From an uncultured Bacillaceae bacterium (GTDB taxonomy: Bacteria > Bacillota > Bacilli > Bacillales > Alkalibacillaceae): a stretch of 7,305 nucleotides of DNA. Position 1 is the first letter of the stretch. Each line of letters begins with the position of its first letter. Where the stretch lies: NCBI GenBank assembly GCA_937958375.1, contig CALGNY010000238.1, forward strand, positions 1 to 7,305, in the 5' to 3' direction. Shown here in pieces: positions 1 through 5,721 of the stretch. A program made the position numbers and the translations under genes. The notes beneath the pieces were generated by a model that worked only from the letters and a program-made list of their open reading frames with translations, ran no database searches and was not told where the DNA came from.

Positions 1-39
1 CCGTCAGAATGGGTAAACTAGGTGCATGATTTGTGAGTT

Positions 40-81
40 TCAGTGCGTTGAGCGGTCAAAAACCGACTCTCAACGCACTGA
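40..81. repeat. Long perfect inverted repeat of unknown role
   Basis: Positions 40-52 and 69-81 are perfect reverse complements (13 bp, core CAGTGCGTTGAG). Inside, CGGT (53-56) can pair with ACCG (62-65), leaving a CAAAA loop and a 3-nt bulge (66-68). Neither side has a T-tract, so it is not an ordinary intrinsic terminator on either strand. It lies beyond the ytoQ terminator, between ytoQ and whatever gene is to the left of the window. It could be an intergenic palindromic repeat, an RNA structure at the end of the neighbouring transcript, or a protein binding site. Confidence 0.75.
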
Positions 82-105
82 CAGACCAATGAATTGAACC
101 AAGCC

Positions 106-139
106 AAAAAAATAAGAGAGATGTCGATACATCTCTCTT
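106..139 (-). terminator. Rho-independent terminator of ytoQ
   Basis: The perfect 11-bp stem AAGAGAGATGT (114-124) / ACATCTCTCTT (129-139) has a 4-nt loop. Read on the minus strand it is followed by a run of seven T residues (complement of 106-112). It begins about 11 nt after the ytoQ stop codon, so it fits as the end of the ytoQ transcript. Confidence 0.9.
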
Positions 140-150
140 TCAATCATGCC

Positions 151-591
151 TTATTTGAAATAATATTCGAGTACTTCAAGTGCTTGGTCGATGGTTTCGA
201 CAGTGACGTTCGCTTTGTTGGATAGTTCTTTTAATGGGTGGATCAAATTTTCAGGACGAACGATGATGAGCGGTTTGTTCAGTCCGATCGCAATACCGGC
301 ATCCATTGCGGTATTCCATTGTTTGTAGGAGTCACCGAATAATGCGATGACAGCATCTGCTTTACGAAGCATGATTTCTGTTCTGAAGTTGTTGACACCA
401 GAAGCGGCATCGTCACGCGTAAATTGGTTCGGTTGTTTTCCGAGAATATTTTCCCCGATATCATCGGACAGGTCATGTTCTTCTTGAGGACCTGTAAAAT
501 TGATTGGTAGATTTTTCTCGATTGCTTTGTTTTTCAGTTGCTCGCGCCAATCGTCGTGGATTTGGCCAGCTAAATAAATAGATAATGTCAT
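151..591 (-). CDS. ytoQ: YtoQ family protein (nucleoside 2-deoxyribosyltransferase-like)
   Basis: This 146-residue cytoplasmic protein is recognised as the YtoQ family of Bacillales and relatives, at about full family length. Seen in the sequence: an N-terminal strand and loop YLAGQIHDDWR (residues 6-16), a TGPQEEHD segment (33-40), and ADAVIALFGD (79-88) followed by QWNTAMDAGIAIG (91-103). The order of YLAG-like strand, polar loop and a 'DAVIA..G....G...E/D.G' half resembles the nucleoside 2-deoxyribosyltransferase-like Rossmann fold. That enzyme class cleaves or transfers the N-glycosidic bond of deoxynucleosides, but the YtoQ substrate is not established, so the activity is inference. The start is supported by GGGAGG (complement of 600-605), 8 nt upstream. 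It is transcribed divergently from the lipoprotein cluster, as a single gene with its own promoter and terminator. Confidence 0.9.
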   Translation of the reverse strand: MTLSIYLAGQIHDDWREQLKNKAIEKNLPINFTGPQEEHDLSDDIGENILGKQPNQFTRDDAASGVNNFRTEIMLRKADAVIALFGDSYKQWNTAMDAGIAIGLNKPLIIVRPENLIHPLKELSNKANVTVETIDQALEVLEYYFK

Positions 592-619
592 ATGAATTTC
601 CTCCCATTCTCTTTACTTT

Positions 620-649
620 AATATTGGATGGTTTGAAACAAGATGTCAA
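620..649 (-). promoter_or_regulatory. Sigma-A-type promoter of ytoQ
   Basis: On the minus strand a perfect -35 box TTGACA (complement of 644-649) is followed, after 18 nt, by AATATT (620-625), which matches four of six -10 positions. Transcription would start near 613 and give a short leader carrying the GGGAGG ribosome binding site. The box lies inside the divergent intergenic region 592-681, so expression of ytoQ and of the lipoprotein gene could influence each other. I see only a weak candidate on the plus strand (TTGAAA 633-638 with CATACT 654-659, 15-nt spacing). Confidence 0.6.
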
Positions 650-681
650 CTTACATACTTCTTTTTACGGAGGATTAAAAC

Positions 682-1188
682 GTGTTAAAAAATAAAATCT
701 TATGGATGGTTGTTGTTTTGAGTATCGGCCTTCACGCTTGTTCGCCATCAGAAGAAGAAGCGTTTGAAGATGCGGATCGGAAGGTTAGGGAAGCCGTATT
801 AGCCGAAGAGACGAGAGAACCGAATCATGAATTGAATGCTTTTCAGATTTATTTGCCTGACTCCTTAGAAATTTCCGAGGAAGACCAAACGAATGTAGTT
901 TTCAGTGACGGCGATCAGCCGTATGTGTTATTCATCAATGAATTTGAAGAGCCGAACAGTAAGTATTTATACAATAATTTACCTGAAGACGATGAAGTCT
1001 ACTTAAGTACGATCGAAACAGAGGATGCCTTTTCATATATTTTGATTCAAGATCGAGAGGAAGAAACATACGAGCTATCTGTTGGAATTGGTGGCATCAA
1101 AATGACGACGCTCACGGATGTGGATCACTTGACAGAAGAGTCCGAGTTAATGATTGAAATGATCCGTTCCATTCAAGAAAAGCAGTAG
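682..1188 (+). CDS. Acidic surface lipoprotein of unknown function
   Basis: This 168-residue protein has a type II signal peptide: positive MLKNK, a hydrophobic stretch (residues 6-17) and the lipobox LHAC, with the modified cysteine at position 20. It should be diacylglyceryl-anchored to the outer face of the membrane. The mature part is strikingly acidic: I count about 40 Asp/Glu against about 9 Lys/Arg in roughly 149 residues. No catalytic motif or known domain is recognised. Its mix of predicted beta strands (for example YVLFINEF 87-94, FSYILIQD 113-120) and a helical C-terminus suggests one small globular domain. The start codon is GTG, chosen because CGGAGGA (668-674) lies 7 nt upstream and the signal peptide begins there. 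The IIC gene follows after 23 nt, so co-transcription is likely and a joint role at the membrane is possible but unproven. Confidence 0.8.
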   Translation: MLKNKILWMVVVLSIGLHACSPSEEEAFEDADRKVREAVLAEETREPNHELNAFQIYLPDSLEISEEDQTNVVFSDGDQPYVLFINEFEEPNSKYLYNNLPEDDEVYLSTIETEDAFSYILIQDREEETYELSVGIGGIKMTTLTDVDHLTEESELMIEMIRSIQEKQ

Positions 1189-1211
1189 TCGATTATTGGG
1201 GGTAAACGAGT

Positions 1212-2234
1212 GTGAAATCATATTTGAAGAAAAAGGGTATTGAGATTTCTTTTCAGGCTTATGGAATCAAAGCGTTAAGCTTTATGGCATCTGGGTTGTT
1301 CGCATCATTGATTATCGGAGTCATTTTCAAAACACTGGGCGATGAAATACCTGGCGTTCCTGCTTTCTTTTCAGAAATCGGGGAATTTGCGATGCAGCCG
1401 ATCGTCTATGGTGGAGCAATCGGTGTCGCGATCGCACACGGCTTAAAGGCACCTCCATTAGTTTTGTATAGCGCTTTATTTGCCGGTGCGTATGGAGCAT
1501 TTGAAGGTGGACCTGCAGGTAGTTTCATCGCGGCGTTACTCGCGATTGAACTTGGAAAATTGATCAGTGGGACAACGAAAATCGATATTGTTGTGACGCC
1601 ATTCTTCACGATTCTCATCGGGTTTTTGACCGGGTCATTTGTTGGGCCTTATATTTCATCAGCACTGACCGGATTTGGTGAAATCATCATTTGGGCGACC
1701 GATCTTCAACCGTTTTTGATGGGAGCAATTATCGCGGCATTGATGGGACTTGCATTGACTGCCCCGATTTCTAGTGTCGCGATTGCGATTATGCTCGATT
1801 TGGAAGGTTTGGCAGCCGGGGCTGCTACGATTGGATGTGTGGCGCAAATGGTTGGATTTGCTGTTGGGAGCTACCGGGAGAACGGGATTGGCGGTTTGGT
1901 CTCACAGGGTCTTGGCACCTCCATGCTCCAAATCGGCAATATTGTCAGAAAACCGATCGTGTTGATTCCACCGACGTTGACCGGGTTGATCCTTGGACCC
2001 ATTTCCACCGTTTGGTTACAGCTAGAAAATAACGCCTATGGTGCCGGGATGGGGACAAGCGGGATGGTCGGACCGATTATGACCTTGCAGACAATGGGTT
2101 TTCATACCGATATTTATGTGATTATTCTCGTTTTCTATCTCATCGTACCTGCTGTGATGAGCTTGTTGATGTTTGAATGGATGCGCAAAAAAGGCTATAT
2201 TAAAACAGGTGACCTAAAACTGAATGTCAATTGA
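1212..2234 (+). CDS. PTS-type IIC family membrane protein, orphan
   Basis: This 340-residue polytopic membrane protein has about eight to ten hydrophobic segments (roughly residues 20-40, 64-78, 81-97, 102-118, 127-148, 166-184, 186-216, 248-268, 300-321). It is recognised as the stand-alone PTS EIIC family (PTS_EIIC_2 type). Typical traits are the KKGIEISF start, the small-residue-rich APISSVAIAIMLDLEG segment (184-199), GLGTSMLQIGN (233-243) and GAGMGTSGMVGP (277-288). Normal PTS IIC proteins carry sugars across the membrane while IIB and IIA pass phosphate to them. No IIA or IIB gene is visible here and no phosphorylation domain is fused, so sugar phosphorylation by this protein is doubtful. 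A phosphate-independent transporter or a regulatory role is possible. The GTG start follows TTGGGGGT (1196-1203). An overlapping GTG two bases earlier is out of frame. There is no terminator before ytpQ. Confidence 0.8.
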   Translation: MKSYLKKKGIEISFQAYGIKALSFMASGLFASLIIGVIFKTLGDEIPGVPAFFSEIGEFAMQPIVYGGAIGVAIAHGLKAPPLVLYSALFAGAYGAFEGGPAGSFIAALLAIELGKLISGTTKIDIVVTPFFTILIGFLTGSFVGPYISSALTGFGEIIIWATDLQPFLMGAIIAALMGLALTAPISSVAIAIMLDLEGLAAGAATIGCVAQMVGFAVGSYRENGIGGLVSQGLGTSMLQIGNIVRKPIVLIPPTLTGLILGPISTVWLQLENNAYGAGMGTSGMVGPIMTLQTMGFHTDIYVIILVFYLIVPAVMSLLMFEWMRKKGYIKTGDLKLNVN

Positions 2235-2311
2235 TTTTATAAATTGCTTGTTTTCCTTTACCATAGACATAGGTGCAGGTTCGAAGCATCACCAAAGGAG
2301 GTCACAACCCA

Positions 2312-3124
2312 ATGAGTATGACAAGTATCCAAATGAAGCGAAAACTGAGAGAGCGATTCTCTGAAGATCATTGGAACACACATTTTGATCGTGATAAAGA
2401 TACATTCCGGATTGAATGGAAAGATTCGAAACAAGGCGTGACGATTTCACTGCCTGGTTTGATTTCAAAATGGGAAAATCGGAAAGAAAAAGCGTTGGAT
2501 GAGATTGAGACGCATATTCGTGAAGCCCTACGGATCATGAACGAAGAGCAGAAGCTTGAAGGGAAAGAGAAAAATATTTACCCCGTCATTCGTTCGGGTT
2601 CTTTTCCGAAAGAATCGAATGCGGGTGAAAAACTGATCTATACCGATCATACAGCTGAAACGAGAATCTACTATGCGCTTGATTTAGGAAAATCATATAA
2701 ACTAATTGATGCGAACATGTTGAAAAAGGAAGACTGGGATGAAAACCGGGTCAAAGAAATTGCACTCTTTAACGTCAGACGTTTATCCACGGAGATGAAA
2801 AAGGATGAAGTGGCAGGAAATACGTTTTATTTTCTGTCTTCAAAAGACGGTTATGATGCGAGTCGGATTTTGAATGAAGCCCTACTGGAAGAGATGCGCG
2901 CCAATACGACAGGTGAATTGGCTGTTGGCGTCCCTCATCAGGATGTCATGATTTTTGCCGATATCCAAAATGAGATGGGCTATGATGTGCTCGCACAGAT
3001 GATGATGCAGTTTTTCGCGGAAGGACAAATTCCGATTACGTCACTTCCTTTCCTTTATGAAGACGGCAAATTAGAACCTATTTTTATATTGGCACAAAAG
3101 AAACCAAAGCAAGATAAGGAGTAG
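2312..3124 (+). CDS. ytpQ: YtpQ, DUF1444 family protein
   Basis: This soluble protein of 270 residues is recognised as YtpQ (DUF1444), conserved next to ytpR in Bacillus and Staphylococcus. Its biochemical function is not known. Visible family traits are an N-terminal helical region with FDRDKDTFRIEW (25-36), YPVIRSGSF (90-98), a central segment ending in NVRRLSTEMKK (154-164), and a well-conserved C-terminal half with ELAVGVPHQDVMIFADI (202-218) and GYDVLAQMMM (223-232). The ATG at 2312 is preferred over an in-frame GTG at 2273 because the strong site AAAGGAGGT (2294-2302) lies 9 nt before it, and the resulting length suits the family. A second ATG at 2318 is also possible. The stop codon is 3 nt from the ytpR start and overlaps that gene's ribosome-binding region, so the two are almost certainly translated from one message. 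Confidence 0.9.
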   Translation: MSMTSIQMKRKLRERFSEDHWNTHFDRDKDTFRIEWKDSKQGVTISLPGLISKWENRKEKALDEIETHIREALRIMNEEQKLEGKEKNIYPVIRSGSFPKESNAGEKLIYTDHTAETRIYYALDLGKSYKLIDANMLKKEDWDENRVKEIALFNVRRLSTEMKKDEVAGNTFYFLSSKDGYDASRILNEALLEEMRANTTGELAVGVPHQDVMIFADIQNEMGYDVLAQMMMQFFAEGQIPITSLPFLYEDGKLEPIFILAQKKPKQDKE

Positions 3125-3127
3125 AAC

Positions 3128-3736
3128 ATGATGCAAATTGTATATAACGAACAAGGTATCGGAGATGTGTTGATCATTACGTTGAATCAAAAGGATGCAC
3201 CATTGACTTCAAAACGTGTCGGAGACGTCACTGAAATTAAGGTCGAAGAGACGGGTGAAGTCGTTGGCTATAATATTTTCAATGCCAGCAAGCAGTTGGA
3301 CATCCCGGATCAGCAACCGATTCAGCCGACGAAAGAGCTTGTTGATCAAATCGGACAAGTCATCGAAAAAGAAGGCTTGACGCATTCGTTGGACGATGTG
3401 GAGCTTGAGCCCAAATTTGTTGTCGGTCATGTCGAGAAAATGGAAGCCCATCCGGATGCGACAAAATTAAATGTTTGCCAAGTGAATGTCGGTCAAGAGA
3501 CACATCAAATCGTTTGTGGCGCACCGAACGTCGATGCCGGGCAAAAAGTCGTCGTGGCATTGCCAGGGGCTTTTATGCCTGATGGTATGAAGATCGTTCC
3601 ATCCGAGCTACGCGGTGTCGATTCACATGGAATGATTTGTTCGGCGAGAGAGTTGAACCTTCCGAATGCTAGTCAAGAAAAGGGGATTCTTGTGCTACCG
3701 GACGATTCCAACGTTGGCGAGCCATTTTTTAAATAA
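3128..3736 (+). CDS. ytpR: YtpR, tRNA-binding domain protein (DUF4479 + EMAPII-like OB fold)
   Basis: This 202-residue protein has the architecture and length of YtpR. An N-terminal DUF4479 domain (about 1-92) is followed by a tRNA-binding OB fold (about 95-201) like the one at the N-terminus of phenylalanyl-tRNA synthetase beta chain. Seen in the OB fold: HPDATKLNVCQVNVG (108-122), QIVCGAPNV (127-135), and GVDSHGMICSARELNL (163-178), the usual signature of this fold. Binding of tRNA or another structured RNA is inferred from the family, and the cellular role is unknown. AAGGAG (3116-3121) serves either of two adjacent ATG codons, 3128 (6-nt spacing) or 3131 (9-nt spacing), so the first residue is uncertain. 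Coupling to ytpQ, with a 3-nt gap, is the conserved arrangement. In B. subtilis the DNA translocase gene sftA (ytpS) lies just downstream, but it is not found here. Confidence 0.93.
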   Translation: MMQIVYNEQGIGDVLIITLNQKDAPLTSKRVGDVTEIKVEETGEVVGYNIFNASKQLDIPDQQPIQPTKELVDQIGQVIEKEGLTHSLDDVELEPKFVVGHVEKMEAHPDATKLNVCQVNVGQETHQIVCGAPNVDAGQKVVVALPGAFMPDGMKIVPSELRGVDSHGMICSARELNLPNASQEKGILVLPDDSNVGEPFFK

Positions 3737-3745
3737 AAATTTAAA

Positions 3746-3799
3746 GGGGACAACCAACGTCTTATGCTTCAATGTCAATCTTCACGTTGTCCTTATTTT
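3746..3799 (+). terminator. Possible terminator after ytpR
   Basis: GGGGACAAC (3746-3754) can pair with GTTGTCCTT (3786-3794), with two G-U pairs at the base, or CAACGT (3755-3760) can pair with ACGTTG (3784-3789). ATTTTG follows. The loop is long and the T-run short, so termination may be weak. It stands 10 nt after the ytpR stop, where a transcript end is expected, because the next gene has its own promoter. Confidence 0.5.
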
Positions 3800-3862
3800 G
3801 ATTCATCTGAATGCCCTCAAACAAAGAAGGGTAGACAGATATGAGTCACGTAATTTTTGTTG

Positions 3863-3891
3863 TTGATATGATAGTGAATTACCGTTATGAT
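3863..3891 (+). promoter_or_regulatory. Sigma-A promoter of the nicotinate phosphoribosyltransferase gene
   Basis: TTGATA (3863-3868) and TATGAT (3886-3891) match the -35 and -10 consensus at five of six positions each and are separated by exactly 17 nt. The start site would be near 3898, giving a leader of about 47 nt. The octamer TATGATAG occurs twice (3867-3874 and 3886-3893), 19 bp apart. Only the second copy has a good -35 box. Confidence 0.8.
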
Positions 3892-3900
3892 AGAGATTAA

Positions 3901-3929
3901 TTGATCAACCGATGTTGATGAACACGTGT
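3901..3929 (+). promoter_or_regulatory. Paired palindromes in the leader, candidate operator
   Basis: Just after the expected transcription start lie two perfect 8-bp palindromes, TTGATCAA (3901-3908) and ACACGTGT (3922-3929), with centres two turns of the helix apart (21 bp). ATCAAC (3904-3909) can also pair with GTTGAT (3914-3919) as a small RNA hairpin. The position is right for a repressor site. Niacin-responsive repressors such as NiaR control NAD salvage genes in Firmicutes, but I cannot match their motif from memory, so the assignment is only a suggestion. Confidence 0.35.
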
Positions 3930-3944
3930 GAAGGAGTCTAACTG

Positions 3945-5057
3945 ATGAAAGAATTTGACTTGAAGCAACAGGGGAAAATTGAACGCTTGACCAATGAAAC
4001 ATTCAAATTTGATGAACGGATTGGTGAAGGCTGGTTTTCCGCCGTTTATTTTTTGAAAACACAAAAAATTGCGGATCGTTACATGAACGGCAGCGAGGTC
4101 CTCATGCAATATTTCCAGAAAAAGCATGCAGTCCTTTGTGGCGTTGATGAAGCGATTGCATTACTTCATAATTTTGCAAAAAACCCAGAAGACTTGGAGA
4201 TCCATGCACTGGAAGATGGAGATAAAATCGAGCCGTATGAGAGTGTTTTGACGGTGAAAGGGAGATACCAAGACTTCGGATTTTTGGAAGGATTAATTGA
4301 TGGCGTTCTCGGCAGAAGAACCTCGGTTGCGACGAATGTATACGAAGTCGTCAGTGCTGCCAATTCTGCCGGAAAGAAAAAAGAAGTCATTTTCATGGGC
4401 GACCGCGACGATCATTTTACACAGCAGCCTGGTGATGGGTATGCAGCTTTTATTGGTGGTTCAACGGCTCAAGCGACACATGCCATGAATGAGTGGTGGG
4501 GCAAAAAAGGGATGGGCACGATGCCACATGCCTTGATCCAGATGTTTTCAGGTGACATTGTGAAAGCCTGTGAAGCCTACCGGGAAACATTTCCGGATGA
4601 CGACCTAGTTGCTTTGGTCGATTATAATAATGATGTGATTACCGATGCACTGCGTGTCGCACGTCATTTTGGGGATGAACTAAAAGCCGTCAGACTGGAT
4701 ACATCCAGCAACATGGTCGATAAATATTTTTTCAGAAATCAACATTTGATGGGACCATTTGATCCAAGAGGCGTGAATCCAGAGTTGATTTTCGCGTTGC
4801 GTGCCGCATTAGACGATGAAGGTTTTACACATGTGAGAATCATGGCGAGCGGTGGCTTCAAAAAGGAAAAGATCCAGCGATTTGAAAATCTTGGCGTTCC
4901 GGTTGATATGTATGGAATCGGAAGCAGCCTTCTGAAGGTGAATATCGGTTTTACTGGCGATAACGTGATGTTAGATGGAAAACATGAAGCGAAACAAGGC
5001 AGGAAATACAATCCAAATCCACGGTTGAAAAAAGTGAATTATCCGGTGAATGAATAA
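3945..5057 (+). CDS. Nicotinate phosphoribosyltransferase, compact type
   Basis: This 370-residue enzyme is predicted to join nicotinate and PRPP to form nicotinate mononucleotide and pyrophosphate, the entry step of NAD salvage. It belongs to the shorter NAPRTase subfamily, also known from archaea, rather than the approximately 490-residue PncB form. An N-terminal quinolinate-phosphoribosyltransferase-like domain (about 15-110) precedes an alpha/beta barrel. Motifs seen: GRRTSVATNVYE (123-134), GDRDDHFTQQPGDGYAAF (152-169) and GGSTAQATHAMN (171-182), GTMPHALI (191-198), VDYNND (225-230), VRLDTSS (249-255), IMASGGF (299-305) and YGIGSSL (323-329). His195 in GTMPHALI probably corresponds to the histidine phosphorylated in canonical NAPRTases (inference). 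AAGGAG (3931-3936) sits 8 nt before the ATG. The gene is monocistronic, with its own promoter and terminator. Nicotinamide or another pyridine as substrate cannot be excluded by sequence alone. Confidence 0.85.
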   Translation: MKEFDLKQQGKIERLTNETFKFDERIGEGWFSAVYFLKTQKIADRYMNGSEVLMQYFQKKHAVLCGVDEAIALLHNFAKNPEDLEIHALEDGDKIEPYESVLTVKGRYQDFGFLEGLIDGVLGRRTSVATNVYEVVSAANSAGKKKEVIFMGDRDDHFTQQPGDGYAAFIGGSTAQATHAMNEWWGKKGMGTMPHALIQMFSGDIVKACEAYRETFPDDDLVALVDYNNDVITDALRVARHFGDELKAVRLDTSSNMVDKYFFRNQHLMGPFDPRGVNPELIFALRAALDDEGFTHVRIMASGGFKKEKIQRFENLGVPVDMYGIGSSLLKVNIGFTGDNVMLDGKHEAKQGRKYNPNPRLKKVNYPVNE

Positions 5058-5113
5058 ATCAAATCAAAAGACCCAGTTATGATTCAATCGATCACAACTG
5101 GGTCGGTATTTTT
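5057..5113. terminator. Bidirectional terminator between convergent genes
   Basis: GACCCAGTT (5070-5078) pairs perfectly with AACTGGGTC (5096-5104). After one mismatch TGAT/ATCA adds four more pairs around a 7-nt loop. Rightward it is followed by TATTTTT (5107-5113). Leftward the complement of 5057-5069 reads CTTTTGATTTGATT, also U-rich. It can therefore end both the phosphoribosyltransferase transcript and the yndM transcript coming from the other side. Confidence 0.88.
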
Positions 5114-5122
5114 CTGAAACGA

Positions 5123-5506
5123 TTAATGGTCTGCAGAATACGTGTATCTGCGATTAACTCCGATATAATTCTTAAGCAAGTATTCGTGGAAGAAATACTC
5201 GCCAACTGCTAATAGGACTGCAGTAATTACCGCTGCACCAGCTAATGTTCCAGCTCCGATACTGCTTACCGCGACACCGAGTAACCAGATGACCAGAAAT
5301 GCCATCCCCAGATCACTGAGTGTTGCCGTCACATTGTTTGTTTTCGGGAGGATATACAAATCTCCGGCGAAATAAGAAACTAACCCAAGTACAACCGTAA
5401 TCAATAGTACGTTAGCAAACGACATGCCGAACATTAGCCCGAGAACGATAAATAGAACAGCAAGGGTCATGATCCCTTTAATTGCCAAAGCTTTTGCGTG
5501 TTCCAT
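5123..5506 (-). CDS. yndM: YndM family membrane protein (DUF2512)
   Basis: This small integral membrane protein of 127 residues has four hydrophobic helices (about 8-28, 30-50, 63-84, 88-108) and short charged tails. It is recognised as DUF2512/YndM from the N-terminal KALAIK (5-10), the FANVLLITVVLGLVSYFAGDL run (about 30-50), the very typical YILPKTNN loop (51-58) and the FHEYLLKN end (106-113). No enzymatic or transport function is known for the family and no catalytic residues are apparent. AAAGGAGG (complement of 5514-5521) lies 7 nt upstream of the ATG. The gene stands alone, converging on the phosphoribosyltransferase gene and diverging from murC. Its promoter fits sigma-B, so it is probably induced by general stress such as salt, heat, ethanol or energy limitation (inference). 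Confidence 0.88.
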   Translation of the reverse strand: MEHAKALAIKGIMTLAVLFIVLGLMFGMSFANVLLITVVLGLVSYFAGDLYILPKTNNVTATLSDLGMAFLVIWLLGVAVSSIGAGTLAGAAVITAVLLAVGEYFFHEYLLKNYIGVNRRYTYSADH

Positions 5507-5544
5507 TTTGAAGCCTCCTTTTTCAGGTGGATTCGTGTTCTTGG

Positions 5545-5563
5545 GCCCTTTATTTAAAAGGGC
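5545..5563 (-). promoter_or_regulatory. Hairpin in the yndM 5' leader
   Basis: GCCCTTT (5545-5551) and AAAGGGC (5557-5563) form a perfect 7-bp stem with a 5-nt loop. On the minus strand this lies just inside the transcript from the sigma-B promoter and about 24 nt before the ribosome binding site. It may stabilise the 5' end. No T-tract follows on the minus strand, so it does not look like an attenuator. Confidence 0.5.
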
Positions 5564-5575
5564 TTCACATAAAAA

Positions 5576-5600
5576 TTTCCCGATATGAAATCCTTTAAAC
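5576..5600 (-). promoter_or_regulatory. Sigma-B promoter of yndM
   Basis: Read on the minus strand, GTTTAA (complement of 5595-5600) is followed after 13 nt by GGGAAA (complement of 5576-5581). Both boxes and the spacing agree fully with the sigma-B consensus GTTTAA-N12-15-GGGWAW of Bacillus, Listeria and Staphylococcus. A start near 5568 would give a leader of about 60 nt before the yndM ATG. No equally good sigma-A promoter is seen for this gene. Confidence 0.8.
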
Positions 5601-5624
5601 GTACGATTTTCGGGAACATATTAG

Positions 5625-5652
5625 TGGATAATGTTTCGTTTTCTGCTATAAT
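5625..5652 (+). promoter_or_regulatory. Extended -10 sigma-A promoter of murC
   Basis: A perfect -10 box TATAAT (5647-5652) is preceded by TG at 5644-5645, making the extended motif TGCTATAAT. The -35 region is weak: TGGATA (5625-5630) at 16-nt spacing matches four of six positions, as expected when an extended -10 carries the promoter. The start should be near 5659, leaving a leader of about 63 nt. It is about 25 bp from the oppositely directed sigma-B site of yndM. Confidence 0.85.
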
Positions 5653-5721
5653 GGAAAAAGCAAAAATACGCTCCTTTGCATATTACTAGAATAGAAAAGC
5701 ACATAACGGAGGTAAGAATGG

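Noticed and set aside
2273..2311. Earlier GTG start for ytpQ adding 13 residues
   Set aside because: The strong AAAGGAGGT site lies inside this extension and at ideal distance from the ATG at 2312, and the longer form has no good ribosome binding site.
3209..3451. 80-codon open frame on the minus strand
   Set aside because: It is antisense to ytpR, whose protein motifs are unmistakable. No ribosome binding site or family resemblance was seen.
3805..3840. Weak hairpin ATCTG/CAGAT with inner CCCT/AGGG
   Set aside because: Only five and four pairs, separated by a 4-by-4 internal loop, with no T-tract; too weak to call.
3666..3866. 66-codon frame overlapping the end of ytpR
   Set aside because: It runs through the putative terminator and the intergenic region, has no ribosome binding site, and its composition does not look like a protein.
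4739..5011. 90-codon open frame on the minus strand
   Set aside because: It lies wholly inside the phosphoribosyltransferase gene, has no ribosome binding site and its translation looks like an antisense shadow.
5659..5721. Riboswitch or T-box in the murC leader
   Set aside because: The leader is only about 63 nt, AT-rich, with at most a 5-bp hairpin and no T-box or terminator motif.
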